Shown: positions 52,546 to 61,761 of the stretch, piece after piece | How the letters are laid out: each line of letters opens with the position of its first letter | Numbering within the stretch: the first letter of the stretch is position 1 | Source of the DNA: JAGVPT01 sp049578505 | Lineage (GTDB): Bacteria > Bacteroidota > Ignavibacteria > UBA10030 > UBA8401 | Direction of reading: 5' to 3' | DNA: 64,000 nucleotides | Assembly (NCBI GenBank): GCA_049578505.1 | Contig: JBAUMC010000043.1 | Coordinates: forward strand, 10,471-74,470 | The notes under the pieces: model-generated | What the model was told of the DNA's origin: nothing | Databases searched by the model: none | The model's input: the letters and a program-made list of their open reading frames with translations, nothing else | Made by a program: the position numbers and the translations under genes

Positions 52546-53043
52546 ATGGCGACGGTCATCTCAAAGATTGGTGATAAGAGGTTTGAATGGACTTTTGAGG
52601 AGGATGGCGCAATTTCGCTCGCCGGAAAGGGAGTTCATGCTGATGTAAAAAAAATCTCTGCAGGAAGATATTCAATACTCCTGGAGGGCAAATCGTATCT
52701 TGCTGCTATAGATAGAAATGAGTTTATATATACTGTGACTATTGCCGGAAATAGTTATAGCGTAGAGGCAGAAACCTCAGCTATAAAATTGGGCGCGCTT
52801 AAGGCGGCTGTTTCAAGAACAAAGCAAGCCCATATCGAAGTTCGTTCTCCGATGCCTGGAATGGTTGTCAGGTGTGAAGTTCGAGAGGGGGAAAGAATTG
52901 TAGCAGGCGATGGTTTGCTCATATTAGAAGCAATGAAAATGGAAAACGAAATACGGGCTACGAAAGAAGGAACAATCAAAAAAATCCTTGTCGTTGATAA
53001 GCAGGTTGTTGACAAAGGCGAATTACTACTCCTCATAGGATAA
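52546..53043 (+). CDS. Biotin carboxyl carrier protein
   Basis: A 165-residue carrier. The C-terminal 70 residues form a biotinyl domain: RSPMPGMVVRCEVREGERI and ILEAMKMENE, with Lys131 as the biotinylated residue. The N-terminal part resembles the BT domain of propionyl-CoA-type carboxylases. Together with the preceding biotin carboxylase it forms a split alpha subunit. Confidence 0.92.
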   Translation: MATVISKIGDKRFEWTFEEDGAISLAGKGVHADVKKISAGRYSILLEGKSYLAAIDRNEFIYTVTIAGNSYSVEAETSAIKLGALKAAVSRTKQAHIEVRSPMPGMVVRCEVREGERIVAGDGLLILEAMKMENEIRATKEGTIKKILVVDKQVVDKGELLLLIG

Positions 53044-53058
53044 GGGTGTGATAACTTT

Positions 53059-55311
53059 ATGTCGGACGAATTAGACGAAGAACCGTTTGTAACAAGAGAG
53101 TTGGCCCTGCAGCATGGGCTGACAGAAGAAGAATATCAGAGGATACTGAAAATACTAGGCAGATCACCCTCTTACACTGAGCTTGGAATCTATAGCGTAA
53201 TGTGGAGTGAACATTGCAGTTATAAGAATTCCATCTCATTATTGAAAACACTTCCGCGTTCGGGTGGCCGGCTTCTTGTCAGTGCCGGAGAGGAAAATGC
53301 CGGTCTTGTTGATATTGGTGATGGTCTAGCAGTTGCATTTAAAATTGAAAGCCACAATCATCCATCGGCGGTTGAGCCATACCAGGGAGCTGCTACCGGC
53401 GTCGGTGGAATCATGCGGGACATATTTACTATGGGAGCACGACCGATTGCCGCTCTGAACTCCTTAAGATTTGGCGAGTTGAGTGATGAGCAAGCGAGAC
53501 AGTTATTTCGTGGTGTAGTAAAGGGGATAGGGGACTACGGCAATAGCTTCGGCGTTCCTACGGTTGCCGGTGAAGTCTATTTTGACAAAAGCTACCAGGG
53601 AAACCCTCTCGTTAATGCTATGGCTGTGGGAATCGTGAAGCATTCAGAAGTCGCTTCCGCTATTTCCAGAGGCGCCGGCAATCCTGTCATGATTGTTGGA
53701 TCTTCAACAGGCAAAGACGGCATCCACGGTGCGACCTTCGCCTCTGAAGAGATATCAGAAAAATCAGAAAGTAAACGTCCGTCCGTACAAGTGGGCGATC
53801 CGTTTACAGAGAAATTACTTCTAGAGGCAACACTTGAGGTAATTAAGGCGAATTTAGTTGTAGGCATACAAGATATGGGGGCTGCTGGAATTACTTGTTC
53901 AACGACAGAAATGAGCGCCAAGGGAAATTCAGGAATGACCATCGACTTGGACAAAGTTCCGGTGCGTGAGGCGGACATGTCCGCTTATCAAATTATGTTG
54001 TCAGAATCCCAAGAAAGAATGTTGCTCGTGGCTAAACGAGGCCGGGAAAAAGAAGTGAACGATATTTTTGGTAAATGGGATCTTAATTCTGTTGTAATCG
54101 GCGAGGTTACTGACGACGGGATCGTGAAGATCTTGAGAAAAGGGGAATTGAAAGCTGCGGTTCCTGCAGAATCGCTGGTGCTAGGGGGCGGTGCTCCGGT
54201 CTATGCGCGCGAATCTAAAAAACCCGGTTACATTGAAAATCATTCTGAAGAGGAATTTGATGCGTTCGAAGAGCCGGGTGATCTCCAGAAAATCACGCTA
54301 CAATTGCTTGGGCTTCCGAACATCGCCAGTAAACGGTGGGTATTTGAACAATATGATTCCATGGTAAGAACAGATACTCGAGTTGGCCCCAGCTCGGACG
54401 CGGCGGTTGTCCGGGTAGACGGGTCCGAAAAGCTCCTTGCGATGAAGGTCGACTGCAACGCAAGATATGTTTATTTGAACCCAAAGATTGGAGCCGAGAT
54501 TGCTGTAGCTGAAGCGGCTAGGAACGTTACCTGTTCAGGGGGTAAGCCGATTGGCATAACAAATTGCTTAAATTTTGGAAACCCATATAAGCCGGAATCA
54601 TACTGGCAGTTCAAGGAGGCCGTTGAAGGTATCGCAGTCGCTTGTAGGGCGTTCGAAACGCCCGTCACGGGGGGAAATGTGAGTTTTTACAATGAAAACC
54701 CACTTGGATCAATCTATCCAACTCCGGTAATTGGGATGGTGGGAATTATCGAGAATGAGTCACAGGTTACGGCAAGCGCTTTTAGTGAAGATGGGGACGA
54801 TATCGTACTGTTGGGTACGCCTCGGGGAGACATTAACGGCAGTGAGTATTTAAAAGAAATCTTCAGCTCTACAGGGAATGATACTCCTTATTTTGACATC
54901 GATGACGAAAAGCGACTGCAAGATTGCTGCCTTGAACTGATTCGGAAAGGGCTTCTTGGCTCTGCCCACGATATTTCTGAAGGTGGACTTGCGATTGCGT
55001 TGATTGAATCTGTTATTACCGGCGAGAATGCTGCCCTGGGGTGCAAGGTGAAACTGCCACGATCGTGGAACTGGCGGAAAGATTTTCTTCTCTTTGGTGA
55101 AGAACAGAGCCGTATTGTCATCTCCTCACGCTCTCACCATCGTTCAAGAATTCAAGAAATATCTCGGCGATATGGAGTAGATTTTTCCCTGCTGGGAAAT
55201 GTCACATCGTCCCATAGGATTGTAATCGAGGGGCTTATTAGCATGGAGAGGGGTGTCGCTGAACGGGTTTATTTTGACTCGATAGGCCAAGTAATGGATC
55301 GGCAAAGCTGA
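53059..55311 (+). CDS. purL: Phosphoribosylformylglycinamidine synthase subunit PurL
   Basis: A 750-residue small-type PurL (FGAM synthetase, purine pathway). Characteristic segments are IYSVMWSEHCSYKNSI, FKIESHNHPSAVEPYQGAATGVGGI, QDMGAAGITCSTTEMSAKG, and in the second half KVDCNARYVYLNPKIGAEIAVAEAARNVTCSGGKPIG and SAHDISEGGLAIAL. The small form needs PurS and PurQ, which are not in this window. It is the last gene of the plus-strand run. Confidence 0.96.
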   Translation: MSDELDEEPFVTRELALQHGLTEEEYQRILKILGRSPSYTELGIYSVMWSEHCSYKNSISLLKTLPRSGGRLLVSAGEENAGLVDIGDGLAVAFKIESHNHPSAVEPYQGAATGVGGIMRDIFTMGARPIAALNSLRFGELSDEQARQLFRGVVKGIGDYGNSFGVPTVAGEVYFDKSYQGNPLVNAMAVGIVKHSEVASAISRGAGNPVMIVGSSTGKDGIHGATFASEEISEKSESKRPSVQVGDPFTEKLLLEATLEVIKANLVVGIQDMGAAGITCSTTEMSAKGNSGMTIDLDKVPVREADMSAYQIMLSESQERMLLVAKRGREKEVNDIFGKWDLNSVVIGEVTDDGIVKILRKGELKAAVPAESLVLGGGAPVYARESKKPGYIENHSEEEFDAFEEPGDLQKITLQLLGLPNIASKRWVFEQYDSMVRTDTRVGPSSDAAVVRVDGSEKLLAMKVDCNARYVYLNPKIGAEIAVAEAARNVTCSGGKPIGITNCLNFGNPYKPESYWQFKEAVEGIAVACRAFETPVTGGNVSFYNENPLGSIYPTPVIGMVGIIENESQVTASAFSEDGDDIVLLGTPRGDINGSEYLKEIFSSTGNDTPYFDIDDEKRLQDCCLELIRKGLLGSAHDISEGGLAIALIESVITGENAALGCKVKLPRSWNWRKDFLLFGEEQSRIVISSRSHHRSRIQEISRRYGVDFSLLGNVTSSHRIVIEGLISMERGVAERVYFDSIGQVMDRQS

Positions 55312-55384
55312 GTTTGAGTGCAACGATGGTTCGCTATTAATAACTTTACATAACACATATTATATCGTTTTTCTCGTATGCTGT

Positions 55385-56287
55385 TTAGGGCGTAATTACT
55401 CGAATGGCGTGGCGAATCAACTCTATATGGATTTCGCGACAATCTAACCCCAGAATTTCTCCGTCCACATGAATTGGCAAGTTGCTCCCGGACCTGATCA
55501 TTAGTTTGTTTGTTCGATGCATAGAAACTTTACTAAACCTAGTATGCCTTCCTGCAATGACAAAGGGAAATATTTTTAAAATCTCAATTGTTGAGAGGTT
55601 CTTTGCAATACAAATGTCCAATAGCCCGTCGTCAAGTAGTGCATCTGGGGTTAGGTAAAAACCTCCACCGGAGCTCTTCCCGTTTCCGATAGAAATCAAT
55701 AAATGCTTTCCTTCGCTCTCGAACTCCGTGCCGGTCACTTTCGAAAAATCTGCATGGTACCGAAATATGACTTTGATCGCGGCAATCGCATATTTAACCA
55801 ACCCACGAGCCCAGCGTATCTTCGTGGCCTCGTTTGCTACTTGAGCGTCTAAACCTATTCCCACGAAATTTATGAAATGCTTAGTCTGCTTTTCTGCAAG
55901 TGAATTGATTGCTTCAATTATTCCTAAATCAATCGATCTAATCTGTTGCTCGCTAATAACTTTTAGGGAGCTTATTAATTGTTTAGGATAGCCTAAGACC
56001 TTTGCAAAATCATTCCCGGACCCTAGAGGCAAAACACCGAGAACACATTCAGACCCCGCTATTCCGTTTACGACTTCATTGACCGTCCCATCCCCGCCTG
56101 CTGCGATAATGATCGGATAGTTGTTCTTTGCTTCGGCTGCAATTATTCTGGCTTCGTCCTGACGCTTAGTGATGTGAAATTCAAAAGGGATCCCTGCGTT
56201 TGCGAAGTAATCACGAATAATAGGGACGAGTTTATCGTTCTTCCCGCTGCCAGAAGAAGGATTCAGGATAAGAAAGATTGGGAGCAC
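55385..56287 (-). CDS. Diacylglycerol kinase family lipid kinase (YegS/BmrU-like)
   Basis: A 300-residue lipid kinase. NPSSGSGKN, AAGGDGTVNEVVNGIA and VLPLGSGNDFAKVLG are the signature motifs, and the C-terminal domain shows DGLLDICIAKNLS. It phosphorylates diacylglycerol or a related lipid at the membrane face. The start codon is GTG, overlapping the dapF stop by one base. Confidence 0.9.
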   Translation of the reverse strand: MLPIFLILNPSSGSGKNDKLVPIIRDYFANAGIPFEFHITKRQDEARIIAAEAKNNYPIIIAAGGDGTVNEVVNGIAGSECVLGVLPLGSGNDFAKVLGYPKQLISSLKVISEQQIRSIDLGIIEAINSLAEKQTKHFINFVGIGLDAQVANEATKIRWARGLVKYAIAAIKVIFRYHADFSKVTGTEFESEGKHLLISIGNGKSSGGGFYLTPDALLDDGLLDICIAKNLSTIEILKIFPFVIAGRHTRFSKVSMHRTNKLMIRSGSNLPIHVDGEILGLDCREIHIELIRHAIRVITP

Positions 56288-57168
56288 TAAGAAATATCGA
56301 GGATAGACTGAGTAGAAAAATCATATTTGAATGTTCCATTGAAAAGAACATGTGCACTTCCGCTTAACGATACATCTTCATATTCTCCGCTGTTGCCTCT
56401 ATTGAAGCTTACGCTTAAGAGTTCCCCGCTTCGCACGTGAAGCGTAATTGGTGATATCGACCTCTTGACCTGGTTCGCAATCAACGCGATTGCTACCGAT
56501 CCCGTGCCACACGCTAGAGTCTCAGCTTCAACTCCCCGTTCATACGTTCTGACAGAGAATAGACTTAAATCATTCATCGTCACGAAATTAACATTAGTAC
56601 CATTAGGATAAAAAGAATGGTGATTGCGTATCTCTCTTCCGATCTTGACCACATCAATCTCTTCGAGAGTCGACTTTAGATTCTTGTTTTCATCCAAAAA
56701 AATGACGCAATGAGGGGAACCGGAATTAACAAAATGGAAGTGAAGAGGCGAGTTAAATACCTCGAGTTTCTGGTCTATGCGAAAATCAGTCGGTCTTTTC
56801 ATCATCAATTTGACCCCCTCCTCCATCACGGAAGCTTTGTAAATGTGGTCGAGGGCCTCAAACGTTATTTCAGGTCCAGAAACAATCCGTCTAACATATG
56901 CGAATCTGCTGATACACCTTCCACCATTACCGCACATTCCACCATAACTTCCATCAGAATTAAAATATTTCATCGCAAAGTCAGCCTTGGCACTCTCCTC
57001 CAAAAGCAGTAAGCCGTCTGCCCCGATTCCTCGGCGCCGGTCGCAAATTAGCATTGCGAAGTTGCTCGGCCTAGCAATCAAGCTGTTCCGGTTGTCCAAA
57101 ACAACAAAGTCGTTGCCTGCTCCGGACATTTTTGTAAATTCAACACACTTTACGTTGTGCTGGCTCAT
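56287..57168 (-). CDS. dapF: Diaminopimelate epimerase
   Basis: A 293-residue DapF, interconverting LL- and meso-diaminopimelate for lysine and peptidoglycan. The two catalytic cysteines are Cys79 (GGMCGNGGRC) and Cys220 (ETLACGTGS). FTKMSGAGNDFVVLDNR at the N-terminus is typical. It starts 36 bases after the tmRNA 3' end, on the same strand. Confidence 0.95.
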   Translation of the reverse strand: MSQHNVKCVEFTKMSGAGNDFVVLDNRNSLIARPSNFAMLICDRRRGIGADGLLLLEESAKADFAMKYFNSDGSYGGMCGNGGRCISRFAYVRRIVSGPEITFEALDHIYKASVMEEGVKLMMKRPTDFRIDQKLEVFNSPLHFHFVNSGSPHCVIFLDENKNLKSTLEEIDVVKIGREIRNHHSFYPNGTNVNFVTMNDLSLFSVRTYERGVEAETLACGTGSVAIALIANQVKRSISPITLHVRSGELLSVSFNRGNSGEYEDVSLSGSAHVLFNGTFKYDFSTQSILDIS

Positions 57169-57204
57169 AGAAAATATGAACGAATCGGATAAAATCCCCT
57201 ACGG

Positions 57205-57570
57205 TGGAGGTGCGGGGAGTCGAACCCCGGTCCGAAGTGATGACCATTAGACTTTCTCCATACACAGTTCATCTCGTGCGGTTTCGCTTCAAGCTGGATG
57301 GATGAACTCACCAATCCCAAAGCTATCTGGCATAAAGCTTCACTAATACCGCTCCAGCATTGATATTAGCACGCCCGACTGAAGGCGACACCTTGCATGA
57401 AACTAGTCAGGTAGAGCTTCATGAAGATGCGCTACTTAATGTTTAATTAAGCGGCGAGTGCGTAGTTGTAGTCTGCACTTATAGTGGTTCCGTTTTATTT
57501 GCGTGCAACTCGGAGAGCACGGTATGCTTATGTCTAACCATCTTCAACCCCGTCGAAACCATTCACCCCC
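57205..57570 (-). ncRNA. ssrA: tmRNA (ssrA)
   Basis: A 366-base tmRNA. The 5' GGGGGTG pairs with CACCTCC at the 3' end (one G-U pair); the T-arm (GTTCGACTC) precedes it, and the 5' GGTTTCGACGGGG is diagnostic. The tag frame (57476-57447) begins at a GCA resume codon and encodes ADYNYALAA, then TAA TTAA. The tag carries the ALAA degradation signal. CCA is not encoded (ACCG). Confidence 0.95.
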
Positions 57571-57577
57571 TTGCTTA

Positions 57578-57606
57578 AATCTACACATTACTGTTTAGAA
57601 TATCAA
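57578..57606 (-). promoter_or_regulatory. ssrA promoter
   Basis: On the minus strand TTGATA (57606-57601), 17-base spacer, TAGATT (57583-57578), placing the tmRNA 5' end eight bases downstream. It overlaps the 3' end of the SirB1-like gene. Confidence 0.6.
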
Positions 57607-58441
57607 TGCATTGTAACAAGGACTCCATTTTTTTCGGTTGATTTTGCTTCTCAAAGACTAACACCAGATTTCGCAGCATTCGCTCAAGAATTTGCCTATT
57701 AGACACTGGTTCAAGATATTCTTTCTTATATGAATAGCCCAATCTAATTAAAGATTTTTTACAATCAGCGATTGAGACGATTTTGCCTCCATTAAACGGA
57801 TCAGCGAAGAGTGAGTTTGTCCCGAAATCGTATCTAATGATAAAATGTCCCGGCATTCCAATCCCATATACAGGGAAATTTAGTTTCCGCAAAACGAGCA
57901 TGTAAATAACCGAGAGGACAATGGGAACTCCTTTCTTGGTTTCGATGACTTTGTTAATATAATGATTATCAGTATTGTAATAATCGGCATCGTTTCCTGA
58001 GAAACCCTTTTCTCGAGAAAAATAATTCCCGATCTTGACGGCTATTTCTTCGGGAGCATCCGACGCATCCAATCTCGATTGAAATTCCGCTGCAAAGAAA
58101 TTGAGGAGGTCAAAATAGATGCGCATATCTACATTTGGGTACGCGTATTTCGCTATTAAAAAGGAACCCTCTTCCAGATCAAGATCGGCCTTATGTCTTT
58201 CACAAAAAGAACGTAATTGTTCTTTGAAAGTTGTGTGAGAGATGGTTTCGTACACCTCTCTTATCCTACGCTGAATAAGCGAGTCTTCAATTTGGAGATA
58301 GTCTTCGAGAACGGGAAGTGCGCTTTCTCCTGCCGACAATAGATGCTTTTTTGCGACAGAGTAGATAGAATCATCCTCATCATCAAGAAGATAGATCAAT
58401 GACTTAACTCGAATTAGAGCATCTTTATCAAGTTGTTTCAT
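57581..58441 (-). CDS. SirB1-like transglutaminase-fold protein
   Basis: A 286-residue protein of the SirB1/YchA family: EEGSFLIAKYAYPNVDMRIYFD, then the transglutaminase-like segment KKGVPIVLSVIYMLVLRKLNFPVYGIGMPGHFIIRY and a C-terminal helical repeat part. The catalytic Cys typical of active transglutaminases is replaced (KKGVPIVLS), as in this family. Function unknown. It overlaps the LOG gene by four bases (ATGA) and its end carries the ssrA promoter. Confidence 0.82.
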   Translation of the reverse strand: MKQLDKDALIRVKSLIYLLDDEDDSIYSVAKKHLLSAGESALPVLEDYLQIEDSLIQRRIREVYETISHTTFKEQLRSFCERHKADLDLEEGSFLIAKYAYPNVDMRIYFDLLNFFAAEFQSRLDASDAPEEIAVKIGNYFSREKGFSGNDADYYNTDNHYINKVIETKKGVPIVLSVIYMLVLRKLNFPVYGIGMPGHFIIRYDFGTNSLFADPFNGGKIVSIADCKKSLIRLGYSYKKEYLEPVSNRQILERMLRNLVLVFEKQNQPKKMESLLQCIDILNSNV

Positions 58442-59295
58442 TTGATTTTTTTTCGGATCGATTGATGTGGATAGTTCTTTAAGAGTCCATCCTTTAATAA
58501 CTTAAAAGCTTGTTCGGGGCTATCTGCAAAACTGAATAAATTAAGATCTTCTTCGTTGATCATTCCAAGGCTCTTTAAGAGTGGAAAATTTACGATCTGC
58601 TCCCAATATTTTCTGCCGTACAGTATAACTGTCATTTTCTTCTTGATCTTTCCCGTCTGGAGAAGGGTGAGCAGTTCCATCAGCTCGTCCAACGTTCCAA
58701 ACCCGCCTGGAAAAGCGATGAGGGCTTTTCCAAGGTACATGAACCAGTACTTTCGCATAAAGAAATAATGGAACTCAAAATTCAATTCTGATGTAATGTA
58801 TTTGTTCGGGAATTGCTCGAACGGCAGGCTTATGTTTAAACCGATTGATTTCCCGCCTGCAAGGGAAGCTCCTTTATTTGCTCCTTCCATAATCCCGGGT
58901 CCGCCACCAGTGCAAACAACAAATCTATTCTTTTCCTTCAGTGATTTCGACCACTTCGTCAGAAGGAAAGCAAGCCTGACTGCGTCGTTGTAGTAGGCCG
59001 ACAGCTCGAGGGCATTTTTTGCCCTTCTGTACTCCTCCGAATTGTTGAGATCTGTTTTTCTCCTCTTTTTTAGCTTCAGGCTAATTTCTGAAAGTTTCTT
59101 GCCGGCGTCAGCCGGCGATTTTATTCGGGCCGAACCAAAGAAAACAATAATATCCTTAACACCGAAATAATTGAACCTGCTCAAGGGCTCCAGAAATTCT
59201 GAGAGAATCCTTATCGGTCGTGCATCTTTGCTGTTCAAAAAGAATGGGTTTTTGTACGCTCTCAGCGGGCCGAGATGTTTATTTTGTTTCGCCAC
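58438..59295 (-). CDS. LOG family protein (second of two in the window)
   Basis: A 285-residue LOG/Rossman-fold protein with GGGPGIMEGANKGASLAGG and PGGFGTLDELMELLTLLQ motifs. Compared with the paralogue at 9550-10260 it has an extra insertion of about 50 residues ahead of the first motif and a basic C-terminus. The substrate is unknown. It belongs to a minus-strand run with ygfZ, the Met-sulfoxide reductase and the SirB1-like gene. Confidence 0.87.
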   Translation of the reverse strand: MAKQNKHLGPLRAYKNPFFLNSKDARPIRILSEFLEPLSRFNYFGVKDIIVFFGSARIKSPADAGKKLSEISLKLKKRRKTDLNNSEEYRRAKNALELSAYYNDAVRLAFLLTKWSKSLKEKNRFVVCTGGGPGIMEGANKGASLAGGKSIGLNISLPFEQFPNKYITSELNFEFHYFFMRKYWFMYLGKALIAFPGGFGTLDELMELLTLLQTGKIKKKMTVILYGRKYWEQIVNFPLLKSLGMINEEDLNLFSFADSPEQAFKLLKDGLLKNYPHQSIRKKIK

Positions 59296-59317
59296 AAATT
59301 ATATTTTATGAAAATGG

Positions 59318-59800
59318 TTAATTAAATTTTGGTGCGACGATGGCCGCTATTTTCTCCAAGTTGATCTTATCGATCTCGTCGAAGCAATCGATCTTTTCGC
59401 TGTCGATATCCATAACCCCATGGAGTATTCCTTCGTAAATTATCGGAACCACTATTTCAGATTTCGATTCAGGGTCGCAGGCAATGTGTCCGGGAAATTT
59501 TGTGACATCTGGAACGAGTACGGTCTTCCTTTCCTTGGCGGCGGTCCCGCACACTCCTTTTCCGATCTTAATTCGAACACATGCGACCTTCCCTTGAAAA
59601 GGTCCTAGGATGAGTTCGCTCTGTCCCATTCGATAAAACCCAACCCATGAAAAAGGGCTGAAGGTTGATTTTAATGCCGCACTAATGTTTGCTAAGTTCG
59701 CAATAAGATCCTTTTCGTCCCTCACCAGCGCGACAATTTGGGGAAATAATTCATCATACTTTTCGCTTTTTTCTTCAGCGACTACCGTTATGGTTTCCAT
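59318..59800 (-). CDS. msrC: Free methionine-(R)-sulfoxide reductase
   Basis: A 160-residue GAF-domain enzyme (fRMsr) that reduces free methionine-R-sulfoxide. The three catalytic/resolving cysteines are present: in ACVRI (74), GVCGTA (84) and HIACDPES (108), with SWVGFYR and SEIVVPI typical of the family. An in-frame ATG at 59827 would add nine residues. It overlaps the end of ygfZ by 26 bases. Confidence 0.9.
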   Translation of the reverse strand: METITVVAEEKSEKYDELFPQIVALVRDEKDLIANLANISAALKSTFSPFSWVGFYRMGQSELILGPFQGKVACVRIKIGKGVCGTAAKERKTVLVPDVTKFPGHIACDPESKSEIVVPIIYEGILHGVMDIDSEKIDCFDEIDKINLEKIAAIVAPKFN

Positions 59801-60842
59801 TGCGATCTTCGATCCGTTCGAAAACATGTTGTATAGTAATCGTTACCGCGTTGTTGCCGGCTGGATGTTTCGATCCAACAATAGCATATTCCTTCCTGAC
59901 TATCGCAAGTCCTACGCAGCTATCTATCTGATATGCGTCGGGCATAAAACTCGTAATCTTTCCTATCTCTTTTTCTCCGGAGGTTAAGGGATATTTTGCT
60001 TCCGGGAGAAGCGGGCCGTCAATCCGAATTCTACAAAGCACTCGTTGAATTCTCTTATAGGTATCGAGCCGTGCTATGACCTCCTGTCCGATATAACACC
60101 CCTTGCTAAAACTAACTTGATTCCAAAGATTCAGCTCAAGCGGATTGAACTCGCCATCCATTTCTTTTTTGTAGCAGGGAATACCGTGCTGGATACGAAA
60201 AAAATTATAAGCGTCGTTGCCGACCTGGCAATTCAAAACGGGGTGCAGTTCGCCCAGTATTCCAGCCTCTGCGTCAGCTATAAAAAAGGTTACATCGTTC
60301 TCATAATAATGAGCGCGAAAAGCCTGGTAATTATTATCTCCTGATAATATTTTCGTCGCATCCAGTGCATTGAACAGAACAAAAAGAAGGTGTTGTCCCG
60401 TTCGATCAACGACGTTCACGTCTTCCATTATGATGAATTTCTCAATCCATTGTTTGACTTCGTACTGTGCACCACGGCTAACGATCAATAATAAATGGTC
60501 GTGCCGATCGGCGACGATAATCGAATCGATGGCTCTCCCCTTCTCAGATGTCAGAACGGTTTGCTGAGAGCCTCCGGGAGAAAAGTTCCTAAAATCATTC
60601 GTTGAAATCCGGTTAAGAAAGTCTACAGCGTCCTTTCCTTCTAACGAGAGGAGTCCATGATCTGAGAAGTCGAGAAGCGCGGGCCCGTGTTCAAGGAGGC
60701 TGACTTCATCGGCAAGGTTGTGGAACTGCTTTGGTAATAACCAACCCCCCTCCTCTCCAAGCCGAATATTTGATCTTTCGTAATACTCATGCAAAGGGAG
60801 CCGGCGTAACCTTTCCGGCGTATATGTCGAGAGCGCATTCAT
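59775..60842 (-). CDS. ygfZ: Folate-binding protein YgfZ
   Basis: A 355-residue GcvT-fold protein with the YgfZ signature KGCYIGQEVIARLDTY, whose Cys is conserved. YgfZ aids Fe-S cluster repair or assembly under oxidative stress, using folate. It lacks the full GcvT architecture. The ATG at 60842 was chosen; an in-frame upstream ATG at 60899 falls within the leader hairpin. The neighbouring Met-sulfoxide reductase gives an oxidative-damage theme. Confidence 0.88.
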   Translation of the reverse strand: MNALSTYTPERLRRLPLHEYYERSNIRLGEEGGWLLPKQFHNLADEVSLLEHGPALLDFSDHGLLSLEGKDAVDFLNRISTNDFRNFSPGGSQQTVLTSEKGRAIDSIIVADRHDHLLLIVSRGAQYEVKQWIEKFIIMEDVNVVDRTGQHLLFVLFNALDATKILSGDNNYQAFRAHYYENDVTFFIADAEAGILGELHPVLNCQVGNDAYNFFRIQHGIPCYKKEMDGEFNPLELNLWNQVSFSKGCYIGQEVIARLDTYKRIQRVLCRIRIDGPLLPEAKYPLTSGEKEIGKITSFMPDAYQIDSCVGLAIVRKEYAIVGSKHPAGNNAVTITIQHVFERIEDRNGNHNGSR

Positions 60843-60887
60843 TCTTGTACCTTGAACAGCGGACAGAGTGAAATAATTTCCTAAAAT

Positions 60888-60920
60888 AAAGAGGAGCACT
60901 CTTCAATGGTGCTCCTCTTT
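60888..60920 (-). terminator. Strong hairpin in the ygfZ leader
   Basis: AAAGAGGAGCAC and GTGCTCCTCTTT form a perfect 12-bp stem over a nine-base loop. Followed on the minus strand by ATTTTA. It is 46 bases upstream of the ygfZ ATG, downstream of any likely promoter, so it may act as an attenuator or as a terminator of transcripts from upstream. Confidence 0.5.
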
Positions 60921-61174
60921 ATTAATCGAATAATGGTATGTTTATTGAATTTATGCTTCGTGAAATTCTCGCTCGGTTTCAAGAAATTGTTGATCGCAGC
61001 GGATTTGATAGACTCCTGAAGCGTAGTCTTAAATTCCTACCCTCCCAGGAATCCCATAACTGCCATCATTCTAAATTCCTCTTTCAGATTATCGATAAAT
61101 CAAAAGTAATATAAGAGAAAATTCAGATTTGTCAAGAAGAAACCGGCTATTTCAGGCGATAACGGCTAGAAAGG
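60921..61174. other. Intergenic stretch, no gene seen
   Basis: About 250 bases between the hairpin and the secG/tRNA-Lys terminator. AT-rich; no gene or RNA recognised. Confidence 0.4.
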
Positions 61175-61200
61175 AAAAAGCTCACCCTCACGGCGAGCTT
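61175..61200 (-). terminator. Terminator after tRNA-Lys
   Basis: On the minus strand AAGCTCGCC pairs with GGTGAGCTT (nine pairs with one G-U), with a five-base loop, followed by a T5 run. It would close the secG-tRNA-Lys transcript. Confidence 0.6.
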
Positions 61201-61207
61201 CTATTAG

Positions 61208-61280
61208 TGCACCCACCAGGACTCGAACCTGGAACCCACTGATTAAGAGTCAGTTGCTCTACCAATTGAGCCATGGGTGC
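61208..61280 (-). tRNA. tRNA-Lys (anticodon CTT)
   Basis: A 73-base tRNA on the minus strand. The acceptor GCACCCA pairs with TGGGTGC, the anticodon stem ACTGA/TCAGT encloses CTCTTAA with anticodon CTT (codon AAG), and the T-arm is intact. CCA is not encoded. It lies 18 bases downstream of secG. Confidence 0.95.
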
Positions 61281-61298
61281 TACACTGCACCAGGCGAC

Positions 61299-61640
61299 TC
61301 ATTTTGGAGCGGTATTTGACGGCAAAGGTTGTGTCTGGGGTGGCAACTGTGCTGGTGGAACTGAGGTTTGTCCACTCTGGATGATGCTCTCCCTCGACGA
61401 TGCGTTTTTGCCGGGCAAAAAGAAAAGATTAATGAGAAGCGCAAGAACCATAAATGTGGTGGCCAAAATTGTCGTCGCGCGGGTCAGAAAATCGGCAGTT
61501 CTGCGAACACCGAAGACAGTCCCGAAATTTCCACCACCGAATGCCCCTGCAAGCCCGCCCCCCTTGCTATTTTGCATTAGGATGACTCCAATAAGAAGAA
61601 TGGAGACAATTATTTCAATAGCAATAAAAAAAATATACAT
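61299..61640 (-). CDS. secG: Preprotein translocase subunit SecG
   Basis: A 113-residue SecG with two membrane helices (IFFIAIEIIVSILLIGVILMQ and ATTILATTFMVLALLINLFF) and the family's QNSKGGGLAGAFGGG loop between them. A Pro/Gln/Ser-rich C-terminal tail of about 35 residues follows. The open frame is longer, but the ATG at 61640 has an AGGA nearby. It pairs with tRNA-Lys in one transcript. Confidence 0.92.
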   Translation of the reverse strand: MYIFFIAIEIIVSILLIGVILMQNSKGGGLAGAFGGGNFGTVFGVRRTADFLTRATTILATTFMVLALLINLFFLPGKNASSRESIIQSGQTSVPPAQLPPQTQPLPSNTAPK

Positions 61641-61761
61641 ATTTGTTGATCCTCGAAAATAAAAAAGCCCTACATCCTGGGCATTTGAATTAAAAGAAAA
61701 TAACAAAAACCAACCCAAAAATCAACAACTATTTTTTTTGGGTAGTCGTATACTTTGAAAG

